A DNA stretch of 64,000 bases from UBA5429 sp942493315 (GCA_942493315.1 OW818690.1:3286001-3350000), one strand, 5' to 3'. Positions 25,550 through 34,265 are shown, counted from the stretch's first letter. The notes: generated from the sequence alone by a model not told the origin. Numbers and translations are program-made.

Positions 25550-25681
25550 TGCGATCATTGTAACCAATGCGATCCTCCAAATCAAAAAAGGGGCGTTAGC
25601 CCTGCGATCATTGTAACCAATGCGATCCTCCAAATCAAAAAAGGGGCGTTAGCCCTGCGATCATTGTAACCAATGCGATCC
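25320..25681. repeat. REP-like array 3, seven units of 53-55 bp
   Basis: Units start at 25320, 25375, 25429, 25483, 25537, 25590 and 25643. Most carry the CATTGTAACC variant, and the last three are nearly identical to each other, pointing to local expansion. Confidence 0.92.
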
Positions 25682-25683
25682 CC

Positions 25684-25965
25684 ATATCACCCCAGCGGGG
25701 TGATATGTCTATAGCAATCAAACACCATCCGTCCAATTATTCGACCCCGGCCGGGGTCGTAACATTTCCCGTTCCTTCATCATGGCTATAGACATACAAT
25801 TCCTCCGGAATTGGGTTGCGTGAACCATTTTTCATTCTTCATTTTTCATTATTTAAGATCTCAGGGCTCCGCCCCTCTAAACCATCGCACACAATCATCT
25901 GCTACAAAGATCGCACTCCTACGGAGCGAAGAAAAGACTACTGACAACGGACTACAGACTACGGT
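25684..25965. repeat. Hairpin module B, copy 2
   Basis: Second copy of the 24962-25245 block, offset 722 bp at first and 720 bp later because of a small indel. It degrades towards its right end. No coding content. Confidence 0.88.
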
Positions 25966-26032
25966 CTTTCAATTCCCTAAAATCCAACCCATTAGCACAA
26001 ACTCTTCACTATTCACTATTATCTATTCACTA

Positions 26033-26226
26033 CAAAACCGAAGGTTTTTCGCGTTAGGGATTGGAAGGGCGCGAAGCGGTACGAGCTGGAACGAGCGCCG
26101 CAATGATTAATCCGATTCTGAATGAACCATCTTAAGCAAAGTGCAGCGAAGTACGGGAGCGAAGCGGACCCCTGAAAAGCCCGACGGCAGCCGGGTGAGA
26201 TAGTGGGTTGGATGGTGCCGGAACGC
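26033..26226. ncRNA. Candidate GC-rich structured repeat element
   Basis: This stretch is GC-rich against an AT-rich genome and has no convincing ORF. Possible pairings are AAAACC-GAA-GGTTTT (26033-26047), a closing GCGTT (26051-26055) with AACGC (26222-26226), GGCGC (26068-26072) with GCGCC (26095-26099), and a CCCG...CGGG stem near 26190-26205. The GCGTTAGGGATTG opening and AAGCCCGACGGC segment resemble a repeated element I recall from other Bacteroidota genomes; its function is unknown to me. Strand and RNA nature are inferred only. Confidence 0.4.
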
Positions 26227-26299
26227 CTAGAAAAAAGACTACGGACAACGGACCACAGACTACAGACGAATAAAAAATGAAAAATGAAAAATGAAAAAT

Positions 26300-26364
26300 C
26301 GAGCATTCGAGCACACGAGCATTCGAGCATTCGAGCATTCTGAGCATTCGAGCATTCGAGCACA
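26300..26364. repeat. VNTR of CGAGCATT-type units, locus 1
   Basis: Repeated GAGCATTC/GAGCACA units lie just upstream of the promoter of the MBL-hydrolase gene. The same unit recurs at 34454-34494 and, inverted, at 47655-47762. Confidence 0.9.
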
Positions 26365-26375
26365 TTATTTTTTCG

Positions 26376-26383
26376 TATTTTTG
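26376..26383 (+). promoter_or_regulatory. Promoter of MBL hydrolase (-7 box TATTTTTG)
   Basis: TATTTTTG followed by CAC, 18 bp before the ATG at 26402. It supports this start over the upstream in-frame ATG inside the VNTR. Confidence 0.6.
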
Positions 26384-26401
26384 CACTCCTTAATAAATAC
26401 T

Positions 26402-27163
26402 ATGAAAATCACATTCTTAGGTACCGGAACATCGCAGGGAATACCCGTAATTGGTTGTCCTTGCGCCGTTTGTAACTCATACAATCCGCATGATTATCGT
26501 TTGAGAAGCTCTGCCCTCATCTCTTTGGATTCTAAAAATCTTATGATTGATGCCGGTCCGGATTTGAGACAACAACTCCTTCAAAATAAAATCAATAGCG
26601 TCGATGCTATTCTCATGACGCATGAACATAAGGATCATCTCGCGGGTTTGGATGATATCAGACCGATCAATTTCAGAAATGAACGAGAGATGAATATCTA
26701 TGGAATGCGTAGAGTTTTGAATGTGATTGAGAAAGATTACGATTACGCTTTTAAAACTTACAAATATCCCGGTGTTCCTACATTTAAACTTCATGCTGTT
26801 TATGATGCCCCGTTTGAAGTGGAGGGTATTGAAGTGGAACCGATCCATGTGAAACATCTGAGTTTGCCAATCTTAGGTTTTAAAATTGGAAAGTTGGCCT
26901 ACATCACCGATGCAAGCTTTATTGCTCCAAAAGAGAAACATAAACTATTAAACTTAGACCTATTGGTTATCAATGCCTTACGCCACGAGGAGCACTATTC
27001 CCATTTTTGTCTATCCCAGGCTTTAGGAATCATTCAGGAGTTGAAGCCTAAAGTGGCCTATTTAACGCATATTAGTCACGATATGGGGTTATATCAAGAG
27101 ATTAATCCAACACTGCCGGATAACGTTTTCCTCGCTTACGATGGCTTAAGTGTTGAAATCTGA
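26402..27163 (+). CDS. MBL-fold metallo-hydrolase (PhnP-like)
   Basis: The 253-residue beta-lactamase-fold hydrolase starts at MKITFLGTGTSQG. It has the CPCAVC cysteine-rich segment of PhnP-type proteins and the metal-binding THEHKDHLAG motif (HxHxDH) near residue 73. Later metal ligands are in HVKHLSLP, ITDAS and THISHDM. PhnP-type enzymes hydrolyse cyclic phosphodiesters; here the substrate is not known. An upstream in-frame ATG at 26291 would add VNTR-encoded residues and lies before the promoter box, so it is rejected. It is convergent with yggS, with no gap between the stops. Confidence 0.9.
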   Translation: MKITFLGTGTSQGIPVIGCPCAVCNSYNPHDYRLRSSALISLDSKNLMIDAGPDLRQQLLQNKINSVDAILMTHEHKDHLAGLDDIRPINFRNEREMNIYGMRRVLNVIEKDYDYAFKTYKYPGVPTFKLHAVYDAPFEVEGIEVEPIHVKHLSLPILGFKIGKLAYITDASFIAPKEKHKLLNLDLLVINALRHEEHYSHFCLSQALGIIQELKPKVAYLTHISHDMGLYQEINPTLPDNVFLAYDGLSVEI

Positions 27164-27823
27164 TCATCTGGAGCCAAAGATGGCACTGCCGATTCGAATC
27201 ATGGTACTCCCCTCCTCTATCGCAATTTGATAATCATCCGTCATGCCCATAGAGATCTCCTTGAAATCGGGGTCGTTTAAGAAATATTTTTCTTGTAACT
27301 TTTTAAAAATATCCGCCAAATGTTTGAACTCCTGCCGGGTTTGTTCCTGCTTATCGGTAAAAGTTCCCATTCCCATCACTCCAACTATTTTAATATGTTG
27401 CAGTTCATTAAAATGCTCACTATCTAACATTTGGATCGCTTCATTCATATCAAACCCGAACTTGGTCACCTCATCTGCAATATAAAATTGAATCAAACAA
27501 GGGATCACCCGATTGTGTTTTTGAGCTTGTTTATCGATTTCCTTTAGGAGTTCAAAACTATCCACACTATGAATCAGGTGAACAAAAGGTGCAATATATT
27601 TGATTTTATTAGTTTGTAAATGCCCGATAAAATGCCAATCAATATCCTGAGGTAACACTTCCTGTTTATCTCTCAATTCCAAAGCCCTATTTTCCCCAAA
27701 AACACGCTGTCCTTCGTTATATAACGTAAGAATATCTTCAACAGGTTTCGTTTTAGATACCGCAATCAACTTCGTAGTTGCCGGAAGTTCATTTTTAATT
27801 GTATAATAGTGATTCAAATTCAT
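27164..27823 (-). CDS. yggS: YggS family PLP-homeostasis protein
   Basis: The 219-residue protein is a non-catalytic pyridoxal-phosphate-binding TIM barrel of the YggS/PLPBP family, which buffers intracellular PLP. The Lys that carries PLP is in LIAVSKTKP near residue 23. FGENRALEL, WHFIGHLQTNKIKYI and GMTDDYQIAIEEGSTMIRIGSAIFG are all family signatures. The ATG at 27823 is preferred to a TTG at 27844, which would fall at the transcription start expected from the promoter box. Confidence 0.94.
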   Translation of the reverse strand: MNLNHYYTIKNELPATTKLIAVSKTKPVEDILTLYNEGQRVFGENRALELRDKQEVLPQDIDWHFIGHLQTNKIKYIAPFVHLIHSVDSFELLKEIDKQAQKHNRVIPCLIQFYIADEVTKFGFDMNEAIQMLDSEHFNELQHIKIVGVMGMGTFTDKQEQTRQEFKHLADIFKKLQEKYFLNDPDFKEISMGMTDDYQIAIEEGSTMIRIGSAIFGSR

Positions 27824-27841
27824 ACCGATAGATTTTAACTG

Positions 27842-27849
27842 CAAAAGTA
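27842..27849 (-). promoter_or_regulatory. Promoter of yggS (-7 box TACTTTTG, minus strand)
   Basis: TACTTTTG on the minus strand, 18 bp upstream of the yggS ATG. Confidence 0.5.
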
Positions 27850-27906
27850 TTCAAAAAATGGGATCATTTTGTGATATTATTTTTAAATACGAGACACTTT
27901 TTATAG

Positions 27907-27914
27907 TAATTTTG
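27907..27914 (+). promoter_or_regulatory. Promoter of alpha/beta hydrolase (-7 box TAATTTTG)
   Basis: TAATTTTG followed by CGTC, 26 bp before the ATG at 27941; divergent from the yggS promoter. Confidence 0.55.
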
Positions 27915-27940
27915 CGTCTTGTTTTTAAAAACCAATTAAC

Positions 27941-28933
27941 ATGAAAAAAATAGCCCTTTTCGCTTTTATTGTACTCATTATAAATAGCATTTTTGCCCAA
28001 CATGACCATGAAAATGGACACGATTGTTCCCAATTACATTACAAAGATTATTATCAGGAACTGGAATACAATTTAATTACACCAACCGGAACAATTTCAG
28101 GCACTTTGATTCCGGGTGATTCAATAAAAGCTACACCTGTAGTGCTCATCATTCCGGGTTCCGGTCCAACGGATCGCAATGGAAATTCACCATTAGGTGT
28201 TGAAGCCAATACCTATAAAATGATCTCTTTTTCCTTAGCAGATGCCGGAATTGCTTCCATCAAATATGACAAAAGAGGGATCAATGCGAGTAGAGATGCG
28301 ATGGTTAGCGAAAGTGCTCTAACCTTTGATACGTATGTCAATGATGTTGTGTTGTGGATTTTGAAAATCAAACAAGACAAAAGATTCAGTAAAATCTATA
28401 TTTTAGGACATAGTGAAGGATCATTAATTGGTATTTTGGCGGCTCAAAAAGTAAAAATTGATGGTTTTATTTCTGTTTCCGGAATTGGAAGAAGAATGGA
28501 TGTTGTTTTAAAAGAGCAATTAAGAACTCAACTTCCCTTTAATTTGATGATCAAATCCAATATGATTCTCGACTCTCTTTTAGCAGGCAAAACTGTTGCT
28601 CATGTAGATAAAAATCTAATGTCGCTTTACAGACCCAGCATCCAGCCTTATATGATTTCTTGGTTAAAATATGACCCAGTTGTTGAGATTAAAAAACTAA
28701 AAACCCGTGTTTTGATTTTGCAAGGAACTACAGACATTCAGGTAACCCCTGAAGATGCCAACCTATTAGCTGCCGGCAAAAAAAGGGCTAAGTTAGTGAT
28801 TATTGACAAGATGAATCACGTATTAAAAGAATCTATTATGGACAAACCTGAAAATATGGCGACATACTCAAATCCGGTACTACCTTTAAAACCCGAATTG
28901 ATGGAAGAGATCCTTCTTTTCATTAAAAAATAA
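27941..28933 (+). CDS. Exported alpha/beta hydrolase (S33-like)
   Basis: The 330-residue protein has a signal peptide (ALFAFIVLIINSIFAQ) and then a His-rich mature start (HDHENGHDC). The nucleophile elbow GHSEG is near residue 157, and the oxyanion-hole region is IIPGSGPTDRNGNSP. The acid is probably the Asp in LQGTTDIQVTPEDA, and the base His is in MNHVLKES near residue 285. This matches periplasmic serine-aminopeptidase-like hydrolases, which may act as esterases; the substrate is unknown. It has its own promoter and no clear operon partner. Confidence 0.88.
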   Translation: MKKIALFAFIVLIINSIFAQHDHENGHDCSQLHYKDYYQELEYNLITPTGTISGTLIPGDSIKATPVVLIIPGSGPTDRNGNSPLGVEANTYKMISFSLADAGIASIKYDKRGINASRDAMVSESALTFDTYVNDVVLWILKIKQDKRFSKIYILGHSEGSLIGILAAQKVKIDGFISVSGIGRRMDVVLKEQLRTQLPFNLMIKSNMILDSLLAGKTVAHVDKNLMSLYRPSIQPYMISWLKYDPVVEIKKLKTRVLILQGTTDIQVTPEDANLLAAGKKRAKLVIIDKMNHVLKESIMDKPENMATYSNPVLPLKPELMEEILLFIKK

Positions 28934-28998
28934 TCGGCTGATTCTCTGACAGATAAAATTTTTTATTGCAAATTGGTTGCAGGAATAGATCATATTCC

Positions 28999-29006
28999 TA
29001 TATTTG
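28999..29006 (+). promoter_or_regulatory. Promoter of outer-membrane barrel pair (-7 box TATATTTG)
   Basis: TATATTTG followed by CATT, 20 bp before the ATG at 29027. Confidence 0.58.
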
Positions 29007-29026
29007 CATTCTAAAATTTTACTCTG

Positions 29027-29821
29027 ATGACTACTCGCTCTCACATTGCTCTTTCGATTATAAGTATTTGTTTTCCAATACTACTACAGAGTCAAAACTC
29101 CCATTTTTCCACCCTTTCAGTTGAACAGATTCACTTATTGGAAGCTGCTGTCACTAACCCGGGAGTTGTACCATTTCTAAAAACCAGTTCGATCCAGATT
29201 CAGTTTCAAAATCAATATTTACTAAAAGAATTAACCTATAAAGGGGTAAATGGTTGTTTTAAATGGAAAGAGAACTATTTTCCTATCGGAATTTCCCACT
29301 TTGGCTATTCTCAATTTGGCATTTTAGATTTCAGATTAGGTTACAGCCGATTATGGGGTGGAAAAATAGCCTGTAATCTGAACTTCATTTATCTTTTCAA
29401 TCATATTGCCGAAAATCCGAATCGAAACGGGATCACTTTTGAAGTTTCCGGTTGGGGAAAAATCAATTCCAAATGGGGAATGGGGTTTAAAATTTTCAAT
29501 CCGGCAAAGCTCAACTACCTGGAATCGGAAGAATCACTAATTCCGATACAGTTTTGGGTGATGGGAAGTTACAAAATCAATGAATCGTTGCTTTTATTTG
29601 GCCATTTTGTCAAATATGCTCCCGGAAACTCCAATTTTCAACTCTCTTTTTTAATGCAAAAGAAAGAGACAACCATTGAAGCCCAATTTTCACTACAATC
29701 GATCGGGATTTCCTATATTTTCAGCCTTTATAATTTCACCATCCGGTGCCATGGAAATTACCATTTTTTGCTAGGGAGTAGTTCACAGTTGGACATGTAC
29801 CATTTATTTCAATCCCGATGA
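29027..29821 (+). CDS. Exported hypothetical protein, probable outer-membrane beta-barrel
   Basis: The 264-residue product has a signal peptide (SIISICFPILLQSQ) followed by many alternating amphipathic strands (FGYSQFGILDFRLGYSRLWG, IACNLNFIYLFN, LLLFGHFVKY). It resembles small PorV/PorP-type barrels, but I do not recognise a family. Its last 4 bp overlap the ATG of the next gene (ATGA), so the two are translationally coupled and likely act together in the outer membrane. Confidence 0.55.
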   Translation: MTTRSHIALSIISICFPILLQSQNSHFSTLSVEQIHLLEAAVTNPGVVPFLKTSSIQIQFQNQYLLKELTYKGVNGCFKWKENYFPIGISHFGYSQFGILDFRLGYSRLWGGKIACNLNFIYLFNHIAENPNRNGITFEVSGWGKINSKWGMGFKIFNPAKLNYLESEESLIPIQFWVMGSYKINESLLLFGHFVKYAPGNSNFQLSFLMQKKETTIEAQFSLQSIGISYIFSLYNFTIRCHGNYHFLLGSSSQLDMYHLFQSR

Positions 29822-31785
29822 AAAACAGATTTCTGATTTTATGTATATTTATTTTAGGATCTCCATTCAATGGGCATGGACAAACCGACACTCTTTTGAC
29901 TATTGAACCGGATCCGGAGCTTTACATCAATAGTTTAGAGCAAATAGAAACTTTAGAAAGTGACATGGATCTCTCCGATCAAATGGAGTCGGAGTGGAGT
30001 ATAACTCAAAAAAGATTCAATATCAATGATTTATCGGAAGATGTGGCATTTCAAATTCTTAAAATGACAGATTTCCAATACTACCAATTGCTCAAATATA
30101 TTGATTTACATGGAGCATTACTTACCATTTACGAACTCAATGGAATTGAAGGGTTTGATTATCCTGATTTGTTAAAATGGCTCCCCTATTTAGAAGTAAA
30201 ACCGATCAAAAATGGGAAAGCATTATTTAAAAACTTTTTTTCATTTAGTGATCAACAGCTATTGATTCGGGATATCAGAACGATTGAAGATCAGAAAGGG
30301 TATTCCGATGAAGTGAAGTCACCCTATTTGGGATCACCCGATCATCTCTCTTTCAAATACAGTTTTAAAAGTAATGATTGGTTTCAATTGGCTATTTCGG
30401 GAGAGAAAGATGCAGGAGAAACCTTTTTTAAAGGAGAAAATAAAAAAGGGTTTAACTTGTACTCTTATCACCTTCAAATCAAAAATGTCTGGGTAATTCG
30501 GAAATTAATTATCGGAGACTATCGGGTTCACTTTGGTCAGGGATTGATTATGGGAAACGGCCTCAATATGAGCGGAAACAGTGAAGTTCAGATCATCAAA
30601 CCTTCCCTTCAGGGAGTGAGCGTGATGAATGAAACGCCACTCCTCAAAGGAATCAGTTGTGAGATTGGAAACCATAAAATTCAGGGGGTATTGTTTGGAG
30701 GGTATCAGTTGGTTGCTGATTCAGTAGTGGGTGCTATGTTTGGTGGATCAGTGAAGTGGAACACTCAGCTTTTGCGGCTGGGTGTTCATTTTGTACAAGC
30801 GAATCACAAAGAGTATGTTCCCTTTTCAGAAAAGTGGTATCAAAAGGGAGGATTTGCTGGCTATGTAAATCAGAATATCAGTATAGATCATCAACTTATT
30901 TTAGGATCAACGCTCCTATTTGGAGAGTGGGGATTTAGTGTCAATGGTGGTTATGGTATTTTGCAAGGGATTAAAATTCCAATCGATCCGGCAACCAAAT
31001 TAAATCTATTGTTCAGAAAATACAGTTCCGGGTTTCAATCTATTTTAGGGAATAGTTTCGGAAAAAGAAGTGCATTAAACAACGAAACCGGAGTATTGGT
31101 AACCCTCACAACCAGCATCACCAGAAAACTTGATGGTACCTTTTTTTCAGATTTGTACCGGTCAGAATGGGTTCAATACTTAATAGACAAACCTTGTGAT
31201 TATATAGATTTGGGTACGTATCTGAACTATAAAATCAGCAGAGATGCTCAGGTGGAACTCCGATATGGATATAAATCGGTTTATAAAAACAAAAAAAATC
31301 TCTATTTCAATGAAATTGAGTTTACAAATCAACACAAACTGAAACTCCATCTGGTATGGCAACCTATTGATAAAATCAAACTAAAAACAGAAGTTATTTA
31401 TAGAATCAATATAATAGACAGTTTACAAAAGGTTCAAAAAACAGATTTTCGTAGAGGATTTTTAATATATCAGGATTTTCAGTATCATATTGGCAAGCCT
31501 GATCTGCAAATACATTTCAGGATGGCTCTTTTTGAATCGGATACCTATAACGAAAGAATTTATGCCTATGAAAACGATCTGCAATATTGTTTTACCGTCA
31601 ACAATTACTATGACAAAGGAGTGAGATATTATCTGATGATCAAATATAAACTGGGAATTATGACATTACAGGGACGGATTTCAAGAACCGTATATCAGAA
31701 CAAACAAACGGTTGGAAGTGGGAATGATCAGATCAATCAAAACCACAAAACAGAGGTCAAAATTCAAACTATTTTTAATTTTTAA
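29818..31785 (+). CDS. Outer-membrane protein with N-terminal helix-hairpin-helix domain
   Basis: The 655-residue protein has a signal peptide (LCIFILGSPFNGHGQ). Residues about 65-125 form a ComEA-like HhH region (FNINDLSEDVAFQILKM, then GALLTIYELNGIEGFD). From about residue 150 to the end it is rich in aromatic beta-strands, with a terminal aromatic residue (TIFNF), as in outer-membrane barrels. HhH plus barrel proteins are widespread but uncharacterised in Bacteroidota; a DNA-uptake link is sometimes suggested from the HhH domain alone and is not shown here. It is coupled to the barrel gene just upstream. Confidence 0.7.
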   Translation: MKNRFLILCIFILGSPFNGHGQTDTLLTIEPDPELYINSLEQIETLESDMDLSDQMESEWSITQKRFNINDLSEDVAFQILKMTDFQYYQLLKYIDLHGALLTIYELNGIEGFDYPDLLKWLPYLEVKPIKNGKALFKNFFSFSDQQLLIRDIRTIEDQKGYSDEVKSPYLGSPDHLSFKYSFKSNDWFQLAISGEKDAGETFFKGENKKGFNLYSYHLQIKNVWVIRKLIIGDYRVHFGQGLIMGNGLNMSGNSEVQIIKPSLQGVSVMNETPLLKGISCEIGNHKIQGVLFGGYQLVADSVVGAMFGGSVKWNTQLLRLGVHFVQANHKEYVPFSEKWYQKGGFAGYVNQNISIDHQLILGSTLLFGEWGFSVNGGYGILQGIKIPIDPATKLNLLFRKYSSGFQSILGNSFGKRSALNNETGVLVTLTTSITRKLDGTFFSDLYRSEWVQYLIDKPCDYIDLGTYLNYKISRDAQVELRYGYKSVYKNKKNLYFNEIEFTNQHKLKLHLVWQPIDKIKLKTEVIYRINIIDSLQKVQKTDFRRGFLIYQDFQYHIGKPDLQIHFRMALFESDTYNERIYAYENDLQYCFTVNNYYDKGVRYYLMIKYKLGIMTLQGRISRTVYQNKQTVGSGNDQINQNHKTEVKIQTIFNF

Positions 31786-31817
31786 AAAAGGAGATATGAG
31801 TATATCAAAAAAAGGTG

Positions 31818-31825
31818 TAATTTTG
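31818..31825 (+). promoter_or_regulatory. Promoter of TPP riboswitch/TonB receptor (-7 box TAATTTTG)
   Basis: TAATTTTG places transcription start about 31831, right at the 5' edge of the riboswitch aptamer. Confidence 0.62.
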
Positions 31826-31833
31826 CCGGCGAT

Positions 31834-31907
31834 AAGAAAGGGGTGCCGAAAGGCTGAGATCAGACCCAAAGAACCTGATACGGGTAATGCCGGCGTAGGG
31901 AGTTCTT
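31834..31907 (+). promoter_or_regulatory. TPP (thiamine pyrophosphate) riboswitch, THI element
   Basis: The canonical aptamer strings occur in order: GGGGTGCC, GGCTGAGAT, ACCC, GAACCTGATACGGGTAATG and CCGGCGTAGGGA. The closing P1 stem can form between AAGAA (31834) and TTCTT (31903). It lies 65 nt upstream of a TonB-dependent receptor. No terminator hairpin is obvious in between, so control is probably at translation initiation. Confidence 0.95.
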
Positions 31908-31971
31908 CTGACTTCAAAAATTTATTTCCCTCTTTCGATTTTAAGTTTAATCATTTAAAATTGTTAGAGTT

Positions 31972-34263
31972 ATGAAAAAACAACAATTTAACACTGCCAG
32001 AGCAACAGTCATTTTGCTCATGATTATTTTTCCATTTATTCACACTTTTGCTCAAACAGCGTTTATTCCATCTGACACCATCAAGCGGCATATAGATGGA
32101 GTTGAAGTGATCGGAAGCTTAGGGAAATCGATGGAAAACATTTTCTCTGCCACTACACTCACCAAACAAAACATTCAGGAGTACATTGGAAATGGAAGCA
32201 TCAACAATGTTTTTGATCTGGTTCCTTCCATGATCACAACTTCCGATGCTGGTACAGGGGTTGGGTACACTTACATGAGAATCAGAGGGGTGGATCAAAC
32301 CCGTATCAATGTTACTATGAACGGCATAGCGATCAACGATGCTGAATCACAAGGGAGTTGGTTAGTCAATCTTCCGGATCTGGGCAACAATATCGGGAAT
32401 TTGAATGTACAAAGAGGTGTGGGAAATTCAGGTAACGGATCTTCAGCTTTTGGTGCATCGATGAACTTTGCCACATTACAGGCATCTTCTAAGCCATTTC
32501 TCGAATTATCATCCGGAGCCGGTTCCTTTTACACGTTCAGAAACACCATAAGTACCGGTACAGGAACCACCTTAAACGACCGAGTATCAGCGATGATTTC
32601 CTATTCCAACATTTTAAGTAAAGGATTCATCAATTATTCAGATGCCCGATTAAACTCCCTGTTTTTCACCACTGAACTGCAACTTAATAAGAAAAATTCT
32701 GAAAAAAAATACAAAAATAGTCTGGTATTCAATCTATTCTATGGAGATGAAAAAACCGGATTAGCCTGGAACGGAATCCCATCATCCATGCTTGCAACAG
32801 ACAGACGGTACAATAGTTGCGGAGAATATTATGATGAAAATGGGGTTGCTCAACACTACGACAACGAAACCGACAACTATACCCAAACACATTACCAACT
32901 CTTTTACAAATTGATCAATTCTAAAAACGGGTATTATTTAAACATCGGAACCCATCTAACCAGAGGATTAGGTTATTATGAGCAATATAAAGAGGATAAA
33001 AAATTTGAAGCTTATGGTCTTCCAAATCTGATCGTAGGGGAAGAGACTATTAAAAGATCAGATTTCATCACTCAAAAATGGCTCAACAACTATTACTATG
33101 GAATCAATGTCTCTACCGGAAAAAGCATGAAAATAAATCCAAGTAAATCCCTTAAATGGAATGTGAATGGATCTGTAAATCAATACGATGGCAAACATTA
33201 CGGAAATATTATCTGGGGGCAATACTCAGGAACTGTTCCAGAAAATTACGAATGGTATTTTGGTACCGGAAAAAAATTGCAGGGAAATATGGCTGCGAAT
33301 GTAGCTTATCAGTACAAAAAATGGACTTTTTTTGGTGAAATGCAATATCGAATGATTCAATACAACATTGGAGGAACTGATGATGACATGTTGGACATCA
33401 CACAAGATTATTTCTGGCAATTTGTAAATCCGAAAGCATCCATCAGTTACAATTGGGGAAAGAATAGTGCCAATAGCAGCAATGATCAAACCATCTATTT
33501 CTCTTTTGCCATGGCCAATCGCGAGCCCACCCGATCAGATATTGTTGATGCACCTGAAACATTAAAACCCACTCCTGAAACGCTGTACGATTTTGAATTG
33601 GGGTACCTTTTAGATATGAAAAAGGCAAGATTTAACATCAACAGTTATTTGATGTACTATGACAATCAGTTGGTATTAACCGGACAAATCAATGATGTTG
33701 GGGCTGCTATCATGAGCAATGTTGATCAGAGCTACAGAGCAGGTGTTGAATTGGTATTTCAATACCAACCTGTCAAATATTTTGGGTGGAAGGTAAACAC
33801 CACTTTAAGTCAAAACAAAATTATTGATTATGTTCAATATGTAGAAACGTACGATGAAAATTGGGAATTCCTAAGCATGACTGAACAACATTTAGGCAAT
33901 ACAGATATTTCCTTTTCGCCCAATTTTGTATTCGGAAATGAGTTTATTTTCACACCCTTAAAAAATTTCAATATTGGATTTGTAACTAAAATCATTGGAA
34001 AACAATACATTGACAATTCTTCAGATGAGAATCACATTTTGAAACCTTACACTATTTCCAATTTGAACTTAAGCTACCAATTTCCCAATTATAAAAAGTT
34101 AAAAGCTTCATTATTTTTCAGCATCAACAACATTTTCAATGCGCAATATGAAAGCAATGCGTGGTTATGGAAAGCATATATAGGTGGAGTTGAAGAATAT
34201 TCAGACGGCTATTACCCACAAGCAGGCATCAACTTCTTTGGTGGTTTTAGAATTAGATTGTAA
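31972..34263 (+). CDS. TonB-dependent receptor for thiamine compounds (Omr1-like)
   Basis: The 763-residue outer-membrane receptor has a signal peptide ending near HTFAQ and no carboxypeptidase-like domain. The TonB-box region is near residue 35 (HIDGVEVIGSLG). The plug domain spans about 50-165 (VFDLVPSMITTS, YMRIRGVDQTRINVTMNGIAINDAES, VQRGVGNSGNGSSAFGASMNF). A 22-strand-type barrel follows, ending FFGGFRIRL with an aromatic-rich last strand. The upstream TPP riboswitch ties it to thiamine or a precursor; riboswitch-controlled receptors of this kind (Omr1) are known in Bacteroidota by comparative genomics. Repressed when TPP is high. No other thiamine gene is nearby. Confidence 0.9.
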   Translation: MKKQQFNTARATVILLMIIFPFIHTFAQTAFIPSDTIKRHIDGVEVIGSLGKSMENIFSATTLTKQNIQEYIGNGSINNVFDLVPSMITTSDAGTGVGYTYMRIRGVDQTRINVTMNGIAINDAESQGSWLVNLPDLGNNIGNLNVQRGVGNSGNGSSAFGASMNFATLQASSKPFLELSSGAGSFYTFRNTISTGTGTTLNDRVSAMISYSNILSKGFINYSDARLNSLFFTTELQLNKKNSEKKYKNSLVFNLFYGDEKTGLAWNGIPSSMLATDRRYNSCGEYYDENGVAQHYDNETDNYTQTHYQLFYKLINSKNGYYLNIGTHLTRGLGYYEQYKEDKKFEAYGLPNLIVGEETIKRSDFITQKWLNNYYYGINVSTGKSMKINPSKSLKWNVNGSVNQYDGKHYGNIIWGQYSGTVPENYEWYFGTGKKLQGNMAANVAYQYKKWTFFGEMQYRMIQYNIGGTDDDMLDITQDYFWQFVNPKASISYNWGKNSANSSNDQTIYFSFAMANREPTRSDIVDAPETLKPTPETLYDFELGYLLDMKKARFNINSYLMYYDNQLVLTGQINDVGAAIMSNVDQSYRAGVELVFQYQPVKYFGWKVNTTLSQNKIIDYVQYVETYDENWEFLSMTEQHLGNTDISFSPNFVFGNEFIFTPLKNFNIGFVTKIIGKQYIDNSSDENHILKPYTISNLNLSYQFPNYKKLKASLFFSINNIFNAQYESNAWLWKAYIGGVEEYSDGYYPQAGINFFGGFRIRL

Positions 34264-34265
34264 TA

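Noticed and set aside
19529..25580. Small proteins reading GYKDRRANAP across the repeat arrays
   Set aside because: They are frame translations of the REP-like units, with no start context or conserved product.
19569..25681. CRISPR array in the 54-bp repeats
   Set aside because: The intervals between conserved blocks are short and shared among units, with no unique spacers, and no cas genes are present.
26291..26401. N-terminal extension of the MBL hydrolase
   Set aside because: It encodes VNTR sequence upstream of the promoter box; the family start is at 26402.
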